From NCBI RefSeq assembly GCF_024721155.1, contig NZ_JAHVAP010000018.1, positions 1 to 64,000 of the forward strand: a DNA stretch of 64,000 nt. The letters run 5' to 3'. Origin of the DNA: Mucilaginibacter phenanthrenivorans (lineage in GTDB: Bacteria > Bacteroidota > Bacteroidia > Sphingobacteriales > Sphingobacteriaceae). Shown here piece by piece: positions 1 through 8,178 of this stretch. The translations under genes and the position numbers were made by a program. The notes below the pieces were generated by a model that saw nothing but the letters and a program-made list of their open reading frames with translations, had not been told where the DNA came from and did not search any database. Position 1 is the first letter of the stretch; every line of letters starts with the position of its first letter.

Positions 1-140
1 TCACGAAAAATAAACAATCTAAAAGCAAATATCGAACCTTTTCTAACTTTAAACCAGCGTATTAGGCCCTTAACTTAATGACATTGGCCGTCGGTACGCA
101 ACCCTGCGTTTACATCTGCGTTGTTTTGTTTCTGTTGTTT

Positions 141-275
141 AACGGATTAAAATCCGTTGCTATTATATTGGCCGAGGCGCTGCCTCTGAATATTCTTTTC
201 TAAAAAAACACTGCCCTCACAAACCTCTAGAGCCATCGGCTCGACACATTTTGTAACAACGGGTTTTAACCCGTT
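141..275. repeat. Inverted-repeat element, family A
   Basis: The two ends are themselves palindromes, AACGGATTAAAATCCGTT (141-158) and AACGGGTTTTAACCCGTT (258-275). Inside them lie related arms with GAGGCGCTGCCTC and AGCCATCGGCT, so the whole element reads as an imperfect inverted repeat with arms of about 50 nt. It fills most of the gene-free first 300 bases. It lies downstream of the radical SAM gene and may end its transcript. Bases 1-140 hold nothing else that I recognise. Confidence 0.7.
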
Positions 276-303
276 GCGAATGCTCACCCAATCAACCACT
301 CAC

Positions 304-1374
304 TCAAAACAACTTCGTCTGCCTCCCTCCCTTCGGCATAAACAAGGTATAATCAAACTCCGGCATTTCACGGTCAGCTAAAAAACGCGTGGTTGCCATT
401 TTAAACATCTGGTGAATGGATTCCGCAATCTTTCCCTCGCCGCTCATTCTCCTGCCGAAATTACTGTCGTTCAAATTACCGTCGTGACAGGATTTGATCA
501 TGTTCAAAACCTTTTCGGCCCTGTCGGGAAAAGCCTTGTTAATCCAATCCGTAAAAATTTCGCTAATGCTGCCATTGAGGCGAACAATGGTAAATCCTGC
601 TGACAGCGCGCCTCGATCTGCTGCTGCCTTTATAATTGCCGGCACTTCGTTGCTGTTTAAACCGGGAATTATCGGTGCCGCCATTACCCGGCATGGAATC
701 CCCTTTTCGGTCAACTTTTGGATCACCGCCAGCCTGCCGGTTGCCGTTACCGTGCGTGGTTCCAGTTTTTGGCGCAACTGCTCATTGAGCGACGTGATGG
801 AAACGTTAACATGAACCAGGTTCATTGAAGCAAGTTCGGTCAGGATATCCAGGTCGCGCAGGATCACGTTGTTTTTGGTGATGATGCTAACCGGGTTCCG
901 GTATTTTAAAAACAACTGTAAAAGCGACCGCGTAATTTTCAGCCGGCGCTCAATGGGCTGATAGCAATCGGTATTGCCGGAGAGCAGGATGCAAACCGGT
1001 TTGTAATTCTTTTTATTGAAATACTGCTCCAAAAGCTCGGCTGCATTGCGCTTTACAATGATCTTGCGCTCAAAATCGAGGCCGGCGCTAAAGCCAAAAT
1101 ATTCGTGCGTATTCCGCGCGTAGCAATAAATGCAGCCATGCTCACAACCCTGGTATGGGTTTATGGAATACATGTGGCTCAGGTCCGGGCTGTTCGATTC
1201 GCTTACTATCTTCTTTGGGGTTTCCTCAAAAAGCTGGGTGGCGCTGTTTTCAAGCAAGGGTTCATCCAGCCCCTCTATGTGTTCCAGCACATACTTGTTC
1301 TTTAAAAACTTGTTGTGTGTGTTTACCTGTGCGCCGCGGCCCTTAAAAAACTCATCGTTATCCTCATATCCCAT
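304..1374 (-). CDS. Radical SAM protein (PA0069 / Rv2578c-like, spore photoproduct lyase-related)
   Basis: The protein has 356 residues. The 4Fe-4S and SAM-binding motif CxxxCxxC is C77, C81, C84 within CEHGCIYCYAR, a spacing and context typical of the PA0069 family of radical SAM proteins. The remaining (beta/alpha) barrel and the C-terminal region fit that family's length. Its substrate is unknown; relatives are often annotated as DNA-repair photolyase-like, which is not proven. It is cytoplasmic, with no signal peptide. It reads alone, convergent to nothing, and its start lies 30 bases below the end of the LuxR-type regulator, so it may be read through from that operon. Confidence 0.88.
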   Translation of the reverse strand: MGYEDNDEFFKGRGAQVNTHNKFLKNKYVLEHIEGLDEPLLENSATQLFEETPKKIVSESNSPDLSHMYSINPYQGCEHGCIYCYARNTHEYFGFSAGLDFERKIIVKRNAAELLEQYFNKKNYKPVCILLSGNTDCYQPIERRLKITRSLLQLFLKYRNPVSIITKNNVILRDLDILTELASMNLVHVNVSITSLNEQLRQKLEPRTVTATGRLAVIQKLTEKGIPCRVMAAPIIPGLNSNEVPAIIKAAADRGALSAGFTIVRLNGSISEIFTDWINKAFPDRAEKVLNMIKSCHDGNLNDSNFGRRMSGEGKIAESIHQMFKMATTRFLADREMPEFDYTLFMPKGGRQTKLF

Positions 1375-1404
1375 GAAGACAAATTTGCTAATTATTTTAG
1401 CAAA

Positions 1405-2040
1405 TCACAATTCTATCAGCTTGTTTTTTATGGCGTACAATACCAGCCCAATCCTGCTTTTAACGCCCAGCTTTTCAAACAAATGATCGCGGTAACCGTC
1501 GACGGTGCGGATGCTGATGCACATTTGTGTGGCAATTTCCTTATAGGTAAGCTCTGATGCCGCCAGCTTCAAAAACTCTAGTTCGCGAAGCTGCAACGTT
1601 ATCTGGTTGTGGGCCTGGTTAAACGAGTTGATCAAAAGCCGAGTAACGAACTCCGGATAGTAAACCTCACCTACCGAAACCTTTTGCAGGGCCTGCTCAA
1701 ATTCAAACGGCTCCGAATCCTTAAGCAGGTAGCCCTTTGCGCCAAATTTGAGCATGGTGAGCACCTTATCCGGGTCCTCCAGCATCGATAAAACAACAAT
1801 GCGGATCTCCGGGTAGTTTTCCTTGAGCCATAGTGCGGTAGCTGCGCCGTCCATTACGGGCATGTGAATATCGAGTAAAACAATATCGGGCTTTAATCTT
1901 GCGGAGATCTTGCGGATCATTTCCTCACCGTTACTGGCTTCAAAAAGTATGTTAAATCCTTTAAAATTATTAATTAATGATGTAATTCCGCTTCTAAAAA
2001 GGCGGTGATCATCAACTAACGCGATCTGGATGTGTTCCAT
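1405..2040 (-). CDS. Response regulator, NarL/FixJ (LuxR) family
   Basis: A 211-residue DNA-binding response regulator. The N-terminal receiver domain has the acidic pair near residue 10 (VDDH), the phosphoacceptor Asp57 (LLDIHMPVMDG) and a late Lys (LLKDSEP). The C-terminal LuxR-type helix-turn-helix spans about residues 150-205 (LTYKEIATQMCISIRTVDGYR). Its start overlaps the end of the histidine kinase by 29 bases, so the two are translated in a coupled way and are almost certainly a cognate pair. A likely target is its own operon, through the CGTTA-TT-TAACG palindromes near 3947-3983. Confidence 0.93.
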   Translation of the reverse strand: MEHIQIALVDDHRLFRSGITSLINNFKGFNILFEASNGEEMIRKISARLKPDIVLLDIHMPVMDGAATALWLKENYPEIRIVVLSMLEDPDKVLTMLKFGAKGYLLKDSEPFEFEQALQKVSVGEVYYPEFVTRLLINSFNQAHNQITLQLRELEFLKLAASELTYKEIATQMCISIRTVDGYRDHLFEKLGVKSRIGLVLYAIKNKLIEL

Positions 2041-2857
2041 TAATATAGGGTATTTGTTGTAAAAGGTTTAGGGTAACTTTAACGTGGCATCCGGCGCCGG
2101 GCGAGCTGTTTATTTCTGCCGAGGCGCCTATGGCTGTCGCTCTGTTTTCAATATTCGTCAGTCCCGAACCCTTGCTATGGTCAAGCGAGTTAACTGAAAA
2201 GCCGTCCCCGTCATCTTCGAGTGTTAAATTAAACATTTCAGGAATATAATACAAACTGATTTTCAATTGCGCTGCCCCTGAATGTTTAATGGTGTTGTTA
2301 ACAGCCTCCTGGAAAATGCGGAACAAAACCAGCTCCCGTTGTTCGCCGAGGGGAATGCTCTCGCCACTAACAATCAGCTCGGCATTGATCAGCCCGCTTT
2401 TATTTAATTTTTTTACTTCGTTTTCAATAGTTTTAACTAGTCCCTGTTTGGTAATATGTTCAAAGCTGAGGCTTTTTGAAAGATCGCGCAGATCGGTTAT
2501 TACCTGCGCGATCAAATCCCTGTTCTCGTTGATCTTTGTCTGTTGACCGGCATCTGCAGTGCTTATCATCGCCATATTAAGCTTCACAAATGATAACACC
2601 TGGTTAATATTATCATGAAGCTCACGACTTACATAGGCAAACGTTTCCTCCTGGATCTCCAGCCGGGACTTTAAAAACTCCTGGCGAAAGTTGGCCTCCA
2701 GGGCGTCGCGCTCCAGTTTGTTTTTTATCTGCCGTTTTTGGTATAGTACAATAAAGTAAACGATAAAGCCAACCAGGAACACAAAAAATGCTGTAGCCGA
2801 AAACAAAACCACATAAAGTTCATCCGTACTTGGACTTTTAACCATAATTAAAATCAA
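2012..2857 (-). CDS. Membrane sensor histidine kinase (HisKA_3 type)
   Basis: A 281-residue kinase with one N-terminal membrane helix (about residues 14-39), a short coiled linker, a HisKA_3 dimerisation domain with His81 (RELHDNINQ) and a C-terminal ATPase domain with an N box (EAVNNTIKHS) and a G box (EDDGDGFS). There is no sizeable extracellular sensor domain, so the signal may come through the membrane protein encoded just upstream, whose end overlaps this start by 20 bases. A second start lies 12 bases downstream. It should phosphorylate the LuxR-type regulator encoded next. Confidence 0.92.
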   Translation of the reverse strand: MILIMVKSPSTDELYVVLFSATAFFVFLVGFIVYFIVLYQKRQIKNKLERDALEANFRQEFLKSRLEIQEETFAYVSRELHDNINQVLSFVKLNMAMISTADAGQQTKINENRDLIAQVITDLRDLSKSLSFEHITKQGLVKTIENEVKKLNKSGLINAELIVSGESIPLGEQRELVLFRIFQEAVNNTIKHSGAAQLKISLYYIPEMFNLTLEDDGDGFSVNSLDHSKGSGLTNIENRATAIGASAEINSSPGAGCHVKVTLNLLQQIPYINGTHPDRVS

Positions 2858-3494
2858 CGGCGCGTACCTGCTTATTATTAATAAATATCGATATCCCTAT
2901 TACAATATAAAAAATATAATTTACAGCAAAACTAAATCCTACCATTATACCTAAATCTAATTTATTCTGGATAAAATAACTGGTTAGTGCGTAATTCAGG
3001 AACATGGTTGTTCCGTAAAATAATATATTCAGGTTAAACCAAAACAAACTCTGCTTAAACAAGCTAAGTTCAGACGGGTTCAACAGCATTTGACTGAATA
3101 AAAACAATGAATAAATTACGTAGACAATTTGGGATATATTTAGGATTGCCGATGGAAATTGCATCAAACTTTCAAATACAGCTAAATTTATTATTTCCAA
3201 AACCAACATTGCGGGCATAAGCAGCAATATTATTTTTTTTAACCGGGCATTCTCTATTAAGTTATAATAAATGTATGAGAAAAAGCAGAATTCAATAACG
3301 GCCCATATATGCGCTAGCGGCATGCTATTGTGATATATTTTACCAACTATTTTTTTTATCGTTTCGCTTATTAAAGTGGATACCATAAGAATAACCAGGA
3401 GCTGAAATGCCCGGGTAAGCTTCTTATAACGGGTAATCCCGGCGATTGAAATTAGCAGCAATAGGAATATATATACGTAAAATGCCTTTTCCAT
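2838..3494 (-). CDS. Polytopic membrane protein of unknown function
   Basis: A 218-residue, strongly hydrophobic protein with about six or seven predicted membrane helices joined by short charged loops (ITRYKKLTR, ENARLKK). No family is recognised. It is the second gene of the operon, overlaps the kinase start, and begins four bases after the end of the 120-residue upstream protein. That tight packing, with a kinase lacking a sensor domain, suggests it senses the signal or anchors the kinase. This role is inference. Confidence 0.75.
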   Translation of the reverse strand: MEKAFYVYIFLLLLISIAGITRYKKLTRAFQLLVILMVSTLISETIKKIVGKIYHNSMPLAHIWAVIEFCFFSYIYYNLIENARLKKIILLLMPAMLVLEIINLAVFESLMQFPSAILNISQIVYVIYSLFLFSQMLLNPSELSLFKQSLFWFNLNILFYGTTMFLNYALTSYFIQNKLDLGIMVGFSFAVNYIFYIVIGISIFINNKQVRAVDFNYG

Positions 3495-3498
3495 AAGT

Positions 3499-3861
3499 TT
3501 ATATTAAATCAGTACAATAGGGAGGGCATGGGGTTAATTGATCCCATGCTTCATATTTACCAAGATACGGGGCCGCGCCGTTCTCCTCGTTATAATCAGG
3601 ATTGGGTGATGCCCCGGTAAGCACCAGTGTGAATATATTTTCAGTAGCAGTTTGATGATCCGGGTGTTTCGCAAAATGTACGCTCACCCCAATATTATTA
3701 GTGTCGCTTAAAATAGCGTCCAAACACCTGCGGCTGATGAAAAAGCCATTCAGGAAGTGGCCGTCGGGCGTTACCAGGGCAGGGCCGCCGGTTGCTGAAT
3801 TCTGCGTTTGGTAGCTGCTGATTAAATTTTTCGCTAATGTTTTGTCGATGACTGCTGACAT
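3499..3861 (-). CDS. Conserved-looking small protein of unknown function
   Basis: A 120-residue protein without signal peptide or membrane helix. I recognise no family. It contains a GGPALVTPDGHFLNGFFISR stretch and ends in a Cys-Pro-rich tail (TPCPPYCTDLI) that could bind a metal or form a disulfide. It is the first gene of the kinase/regulator operon, so it may be the main output or the sensed protein of that system. Coding character is supported by its position and by a clean start 40-120 bases below a pair of operator-like palindromes. Confidence 0.65.
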   Translation of the reverse strand: MSAVIDKTLAKNLISSYQTQNSATGGPALVTPDGHFLNGFFISRRCLDAILSDTNNIGVSVHFAKHPDHQTATENIFTLVLTGASPNPDYNEENGAAPYLGKYEAWDQLTPCPPYCTDLI

Positions 3862-3946
3862 GGTTAAATTGATTAAAGGGTTAGTTATTAGGGCGTGAAG
3901 ATAGTTGTTGCGGGTGAGAATACTGGGAGTTAATTAACTGTTTTTT

Positions 3947-3983
3947 TACCGTTATTTAACGCAGTAAATACCGTTATTTAACG
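3947..3983. promoter_or_regulatory. Two operator-like direct repeats, each palindromic
   Basis: The 15-base sequence TACCGTTATTTAACG occurs twice, at 3947-3961 and 3969-3983, a period of 22 bases or two DNA turns. Each copy contains the perfect dyad CGTTA-TT-TAACG. The pair lies 86 bases upstream of the first gene of the kinase/regulator operon, on the divergent side facing the metallophosphoesterase. Size and symmetry fit a dimeric LuxR-type regulator, so the most economical reading is autoregulation by the regulator of this operon. Confidence 0.6.
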
Positions 3984-4096
3984 GGGTGATAATTTAGAAT
4001 TTTTTGTTATGAATTTCGACCCAAAACGCTGTTAAATCCCCCTTGGAGATCCATGCGAAAACTAAACAAAACGCCAAAATTCATGTTAACCCACTG

Positions 4097-5191
4097 ATGC
4101 GTAAATTTTTACAAAACCTTTTAACCAGGCCGGTAGTGCAATTTGCAAACCGGGTATCATCCCGGCCCGACAAAAGAAGGGTTGACAAAGCACTAAGCGG
4201 GTTATATGAAGAGATTAAGAGCAGGAACGTTAAAAAAGGCCTGCTGCTGCCCGTTGATTCGCAAATTGACAAATTTATTATCCTCTCCGATCAGCATAAG
4301 GGCGCGCGGGATGGTGCCGACGTTTTTGCAAAGGCCGATAAAAATTACCTGGCCGCGCTCGACTACTACAATAAGGAGCATTTTTTTTATATCAACCTGG
4401 GCGATAGCGAAGAGCTTTGGGAAAACCTTTTTGTTACGGTGAAGCGGCACAATAAGGCCACATTTGAAAGCGAGAAGAAATTTATAGCCCGTAAGTCATT
4501 CATCAAGATCTTTGGTAACCACGACCTTTATTGGGATAATGATCCGCTGGCTGCGGTAAACCTGCAAAGTATCTACGGGCAACCGGTTGATATCCACGAG
4601 GGCGTAATACTCGAAGTTAATACCGCTAATAAAAAGCCGCTTGAAATTTACATGACCCACGGTCACCAGGGCGATCTGCAAAGCGATGGCAACTGGTTCA
4701 GCAAGTGGTTTGTGTCAGATATCTGGGGGCCGTTCCAGGCATACCTGCGGATAAACCCCAATACACCGGCCAATAACGATCAGCTAAAAACCGACCATAA
4801 CCGGATGATGTATGAATGGAGCTCGAAACGGAAGGATACCCTGTTAATAACCGGGCATACCCATCAGCCCGTATTCCGGTCGTTAACCCAGCTTGAACTA
4901 TTATATGAGGGTTTAAGGCAGGCTAAGGCGGGTAACCGGAACGACGAAGCCGCCACAATTCAAAACAAAATAGATAAGCTTCACCTTAAGGCATCGCGCC
5001 CTCCCGATTTTAAGGGATACCTGGACACCTACTTCAACAGCGGCTGCTGCTGTTTTGACGACGGCGACATAACCGGCATTGAAATAGCCGAAGGCTGCAT
5101 CCGGCTCATAAAATGGGAATATGGCAAGGGTAAAAAAAGCGAACGATCGGTGTTGGAAGAAAGCAGGCTGGAAGATTTGAAGCTTAAATAG
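4097..5191 (+). CDS. Calcineurin-like metallophosphoesterase
   Basis: The protein shows the full set of metallophosphoesterase motifs in order: SDQH (Asp and His), LGDSEE, FGNHDL, MTHGHQ and TGHTHQP, which bind the two active-site metals. It has 364 residues from the ATG chosen here; an in-frame TTG at 4043 would add 18 polar residues and cannot be excluded. There is no signal peptide, so the enzyme is probably cytoplasmic. The substrate, a phosphomonoester or phosphodiester, cannot be told from sequence. It stands alone and is followed by a repeat-filled gap. Confidence 0.87.
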   Translation: MRKFLQNLLTRPVVQFANRVSSRPDKRRVDKALSGLYEEIKSRNVKKGLLLPVDSQIDKFIILSDQHKGARDGADVFAKADKNYLAALDYYNKEHFFYINLGDSEELWENLFVTVKRHNKATFESEKKFIARKSFIKIFGNHDLYWDNDPLAAVNLQSIYGQPVDIHEGVILEVNTANKKPLEIYMTHGHQGDLQSDGNWFSKWFVSDIWGPFQAYLRINPNTPANNDQLKTDHNRMMYEWSSKRKDTLLITGHTHQPVFRSLTQLELLYEGLRQAKAGNRNDEAATIQNKIDKLHLKASRPPDFKGYLDTYFNSGCCCFDDGDITGIEIAEGCIRLIKWEYGKGKKSERSVLEESRLEDLKLK

Positions 5192-5247
5192 CAGTATACT
5201 TTGGCAGCACCTTATTGGCATACTCTTTATTAAACGTTAAAAGTAAT

Positions 5248-5477
5248 GACCCGTAGGGTCTACCTCTTTGTAGAAAAAACATACCACGTCCCTTTGCCTC
5301 GTAGAGGCTACCCTTCTACACAATATATTGCGGATAAGAAATTCATGAAATGTTCATTCGTCGATAAATTTCAATGTAACCCTGGTCCGCCTGTTGAACG
5401 GCTGCAAAGGGTAGCCTCTACGAGGCGAAAAATATTTTCTTATAAACATTTCTACAAAGCGGTAGACCCTATGGGCC
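5248..5477. repeat. Nested inverted-repeat element, family B
   Basis: Outer arms carry the palindromes GACCCGTAGGGTC (5248-5260) and GACCCTATGGGCC (5465-5477), each followed or preceded by a CTACCTCTTTGTAGAAA-like stretch. Inner arms carry GCCTCGTAGAGGC (5296-5308) and its counterpart GCCTCTACGAGGC (5414-5426). The unit is thus a palindrome of palindromes about 230 bases long. An open frame across it is a repeat artefact. It lies downstream of the metallophosphoesterase. Confidence 0.75.
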
Positions 5478-5512
5478 AAATATTTTTACACCAGCACAGT
5501 CCAATCTAATCG

Positions 5513-5590
5513 GTTACGCACCTCCGGAGCGCAAATCGCTTTCCTGTTTTTTCTACCGATATTTTGCTCCTAACGGAGCATGAAACGTGG
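5513..5590. repeat. Palindromic repeat, family C (shared with 46215-46315)
   Basis: It contains the dyads GCACCTCCGGAGCGC near 5518 and GCTCCTAACGGAGC (5576-5589), plus CTACCGATATTTTG at 5563-5576. The latter is found in reverse orientation at 46228-46241 in the gap before the rhamnosidase gene, so this is a dispersed family. The remaining bases up to 5719 hold nothing recognised. Confidence 0.65.
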
Positions 5591-5719
5591 ATGGTCAAGC
5601 AATCAAAAGCGGGGATACGCGCGGCCTGATAAAAATCTCATCAAGCGCAAAGTTAAAATCCCCTCCAAAGGAGAGGATTATTTTTCATGAGTGCTGCGCA
5701 ATTGAGGTGAGGTCAAAAT

Positions 5720-7936
5720 CTACTGCGGACTCCCTGCGCTCAAATACATCGCCAAATTATTTACGCTTTTGGCCACTACACCAATTTGGTCCTGCGCTTC
5801 TTTCCAGTTGCGTTGTTCAATGGCCTCGCGGATGCCGGGGAGGGTTTTTACACCGTAACCGGTATAAAAGCCGGGTGCATATATGGTATGCCTGTACCAT
5901 GGGCGGCGTGGCAAGCCATCAGATAATAATTGTTGTTCGGCGTGGTACAATAATTTGTTCAGCTTATCATTATTGGCGGTTGATTGCGATGCTGTGGACC
6001 ATGTTACGGCCAGCTTATCGGCAACTTTTTTAAGGGTATCAACCGCGGTTTTTAAAGCGGCAAAATCAAGCTTTGGTACGGTATCCTTTGCTACGGGTAG
6101 TTTTTCATTTTTTGTAGGATCATTTGCTAACGCGAACGCATTGCCTTTTATCAGCTGATTTTCCATGTCAGTATTTTCACGCATCTTGTCGAGCAGCTCG
6201 TTTAGTTCGGTAACGTATTTATTAATGGTAGTTTGCAGGTTGCGGAAGTCGAACGGCAGCAGTTCGGCATCGGCCATGCGTAAAACGGCATGCCCGGCAG
6301 TTTGCGATAATGCCACGCCATACTTAAATGATGAATCCTTAAACCTGCGGTAATCATCAAACGAATCATAAATGGAATGGTACTCGCCGCCGCCATCCTC
6401 GCCGCCAAAACCAAGGTCCAAAGTTGGAATGCCTAAGTGTTGTAAAAACGAAGAGTAGTCGGATCCCGAACCCAGTGATTCCAGGCGGCCACCCTTGCGG
6501 TCCAGGATCTCCTTTTTATCTTTTGCCGATGAAGCGCTTACCACGTCATGCGCCTTCTTACGGTCATACACACTTACACTGGTTTGCGGGTCAATTACAT
6601 TTTGGGTGATCTCGTCCATAAACGGTTCCAGCGCCTGTGAGCCACCTGCGCCTAAAAAGCCGCGGCCATTCCCATCCGAATTGATATAGATAACAGCCTT
6701 TTCCTGCAATTCCTTATCATGCCCCTCTGCAAATTCGGTAGAGCCCAGCAGCCCTGGTTCCTCACCGTCCCATGAACAGTAAACGATGCTTCGTTTTGGC
6801 TTCCAGCCCGACTTAAGCAGATCACCCAAAGCCTTGGCCTCATCCAGCATGGCTGACTGCCCGCTGATAGGGTCGCCCGCACCGTTTACCCAGCCATCAT
6901 GGTGGTTACCGCGCATCACCCATTCATCAGGCCATTGCGAGCCCTTTATTTTTGCTATCACATCATAAGCCGGAACCAAGTCCCAGTTAAATTCCATTTT
7001 TAAATGCACCATTGCCTTGCCCGCCCCTATATGGTAGGTAATGGGCAGGCCGCCCTGCCAGTCGCGCGGGGCAACAGTACCATCCAGGGCCGCCAGGAAC
7101 GGTTGTGCATCGTGATAACTGATTGGCAAAACCGGGATCTTCAATATGGTAACAGCGTCCTTCCTGTCCAGGCGCTTCGCGTCCTTAGTGGCGCCAACGC
7201 CGGGTGTAAGGGGGTCGCCGGGGTAGATCACCATATCCATCACCGAGCCGCGCTGAACGCCGTATTCATTCTTATACGCGCCTTTAGGGTATACATCTCC
7301 GGCGGTGTAGCCATCGTCCTTAGGGTCAGAGTAAATAATACAGCCAACAGCCCCGTGTTCGTAGGCAACTTTTGGTTTTATCCCGCGCCATGAGCGGCCG
7401 TATTTAGCGATCACAATTTTGCCCTTTACGTCAATACCCAGTTTTGCCAGTGTTTCGTAATCATCGGGTAGCCCATAATTTACAAACACCAGCGGCGCAC
7501 TCACATCGCCATCAGCGCTCCATGCATTATAAGTTGGCAATTGGTTGGCCTGGCCCGAAGTTGCATCCTCCGCCAAAGCCGGTTCCTTTAATAAAGCGGT
7601 ATATTTTGTTGGGCCGGTTAGTTCCAGCACCCTTGTTTTTGGGGTTGGGAACAATACGGTATAGGTTTCAATATGTGCATCAAGTCCGTAGCTTTTATAT
7701 TTCTGCAGAATTTTTTCGGCAACTATTTTGCTTCCCGGCGAGCCTACATTGTGCGGAATTGCAGCCAGCTCCTTTATCGTTTCCCCAATTCTTGGCGCGC
7801 TTAAAGAGGCGTCAAAAGCTTGTTCGGTTTGTAATTCCTTAGTCGATGATGCCGGCGTAAAGCCACTGATGGTTTTCTGCTGGGCGGTAGCCGCTGCGGT
7901 TATTGCTATGAAAGCCAGTGTAAGTGTTTTTTTCAT
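5720..7936 (-). CDS. Exported M28 family zinc peptidase (transferrin-receptor / glutamate carboxypeptidase II-like)
   Basis: A 738-residue protein with a signal peptide (MKKTLTLAFIAITAAATAQQ), a protease-associated domain inserted early (about residues 150-340), the M28 catalytic core and a C-terminal TfR-dimer-like helical domain. Zinc and catalytic residues are visible in GNHHDGW, the DGEEPGLLGSTE acid pair, NSDGNGRG, SGSDYSSF and GGEYHSIYDSF. It should remove N-terminal or C-terminal residues from peptides in the periplasm or outside. The order of domains matches glutamate carboxypeptidase II; substrate choice is unknown. Confidence 0.93.
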   Translation of the reverse strand: MKKTLTLAFIAITAAATAQQKTISGFTPASSTKELQTEQAFDASLSAPRIGETIKELAAIPHNVGSPGSKIVAEKILQKYKSYGLDAHIETYTVLFPTPKTRVLELTGPTKYTALLKEPALAEDATSGQANQLPTYNAWSADGDVSAPLVFVNYGLPDDYETLAKLGIDVKGKIVIAKYGRSWRGIKPKVAYEHGAVGCIIYSDPKDDGYTAGDVYPKGAYKNEYGVQRGSVMDMVIYPGDPLTPGVGATKDAKRLDRKDAVTILKIPVLPISYHDAQPFLAALDGTVAPRDWQGGLPITYHIGAGKAMVHLKMEFNWDLVPAYDVIAKIKGSQWPDEWVMRGNHHDGWVNGAGDPISGQSAMLDEAKALGDLLKSGWKPKRSIVYCSWDGEEPGLLGSTEFAEGHDKELQEKAVIYINSDGNGRGFLGAGGSQALEPFMDEITQNVIDPQTSVSVYDRKKAHDVVSASSAKDKKEILDRKGGRLESLGSGSDYSSFLQHLGIPTLDLGFGGEDGGGEYHSIYDSFDDYRRFKDSSFKYGVALSQTAGHAVLRMADAELLPFDFRNLQTTINKYVTELNELLDKMRENTDMENQLIKGNAFALANDPTKNEKLPVAKDTVPKLDFAALKTAVDTLKKVADKLAVTWSTASQSTANNDKLNKLLYHAEQQLLSDGLPRRPWYRHTIYAPGFYTGYGVKTLPGIREAIEQRNWKEAQDQIGVVAKSVNNLAMYLSAGSPQ

Positions 7937-8178
7937 GTTTTACAGGAATGTATGTGATCCCGTGAAAATAGTGAATTTAGGGTGGATTGACAAATGATGT
8001 GGGGATGATGTGCGGATGTGCGAGTATGTAAATGTGCGGATGGTTCGAAGTTAATAAGGAGGAACTACATGTCACTAAAAACGCTATCGACAAAAAAAGA
8101 AACGCCTTATTCTTACAAATTCATTTATATATTTATTCTGATTTTAATTCCCTAATAACCTGCCTGACAAAACACATC

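Noticed and set aside
5246..5509. Open frame of 87 codons on the plus strand
   Set aside because: It runs across the nested palindromic element; composition and position show that the openness comes from the repeat.
8032..8178. Upstream extension of the serine hydrolase frame
   Set aside because: The first 49 codons are unlike a signal peptide; the ATG at 8179 begins one.
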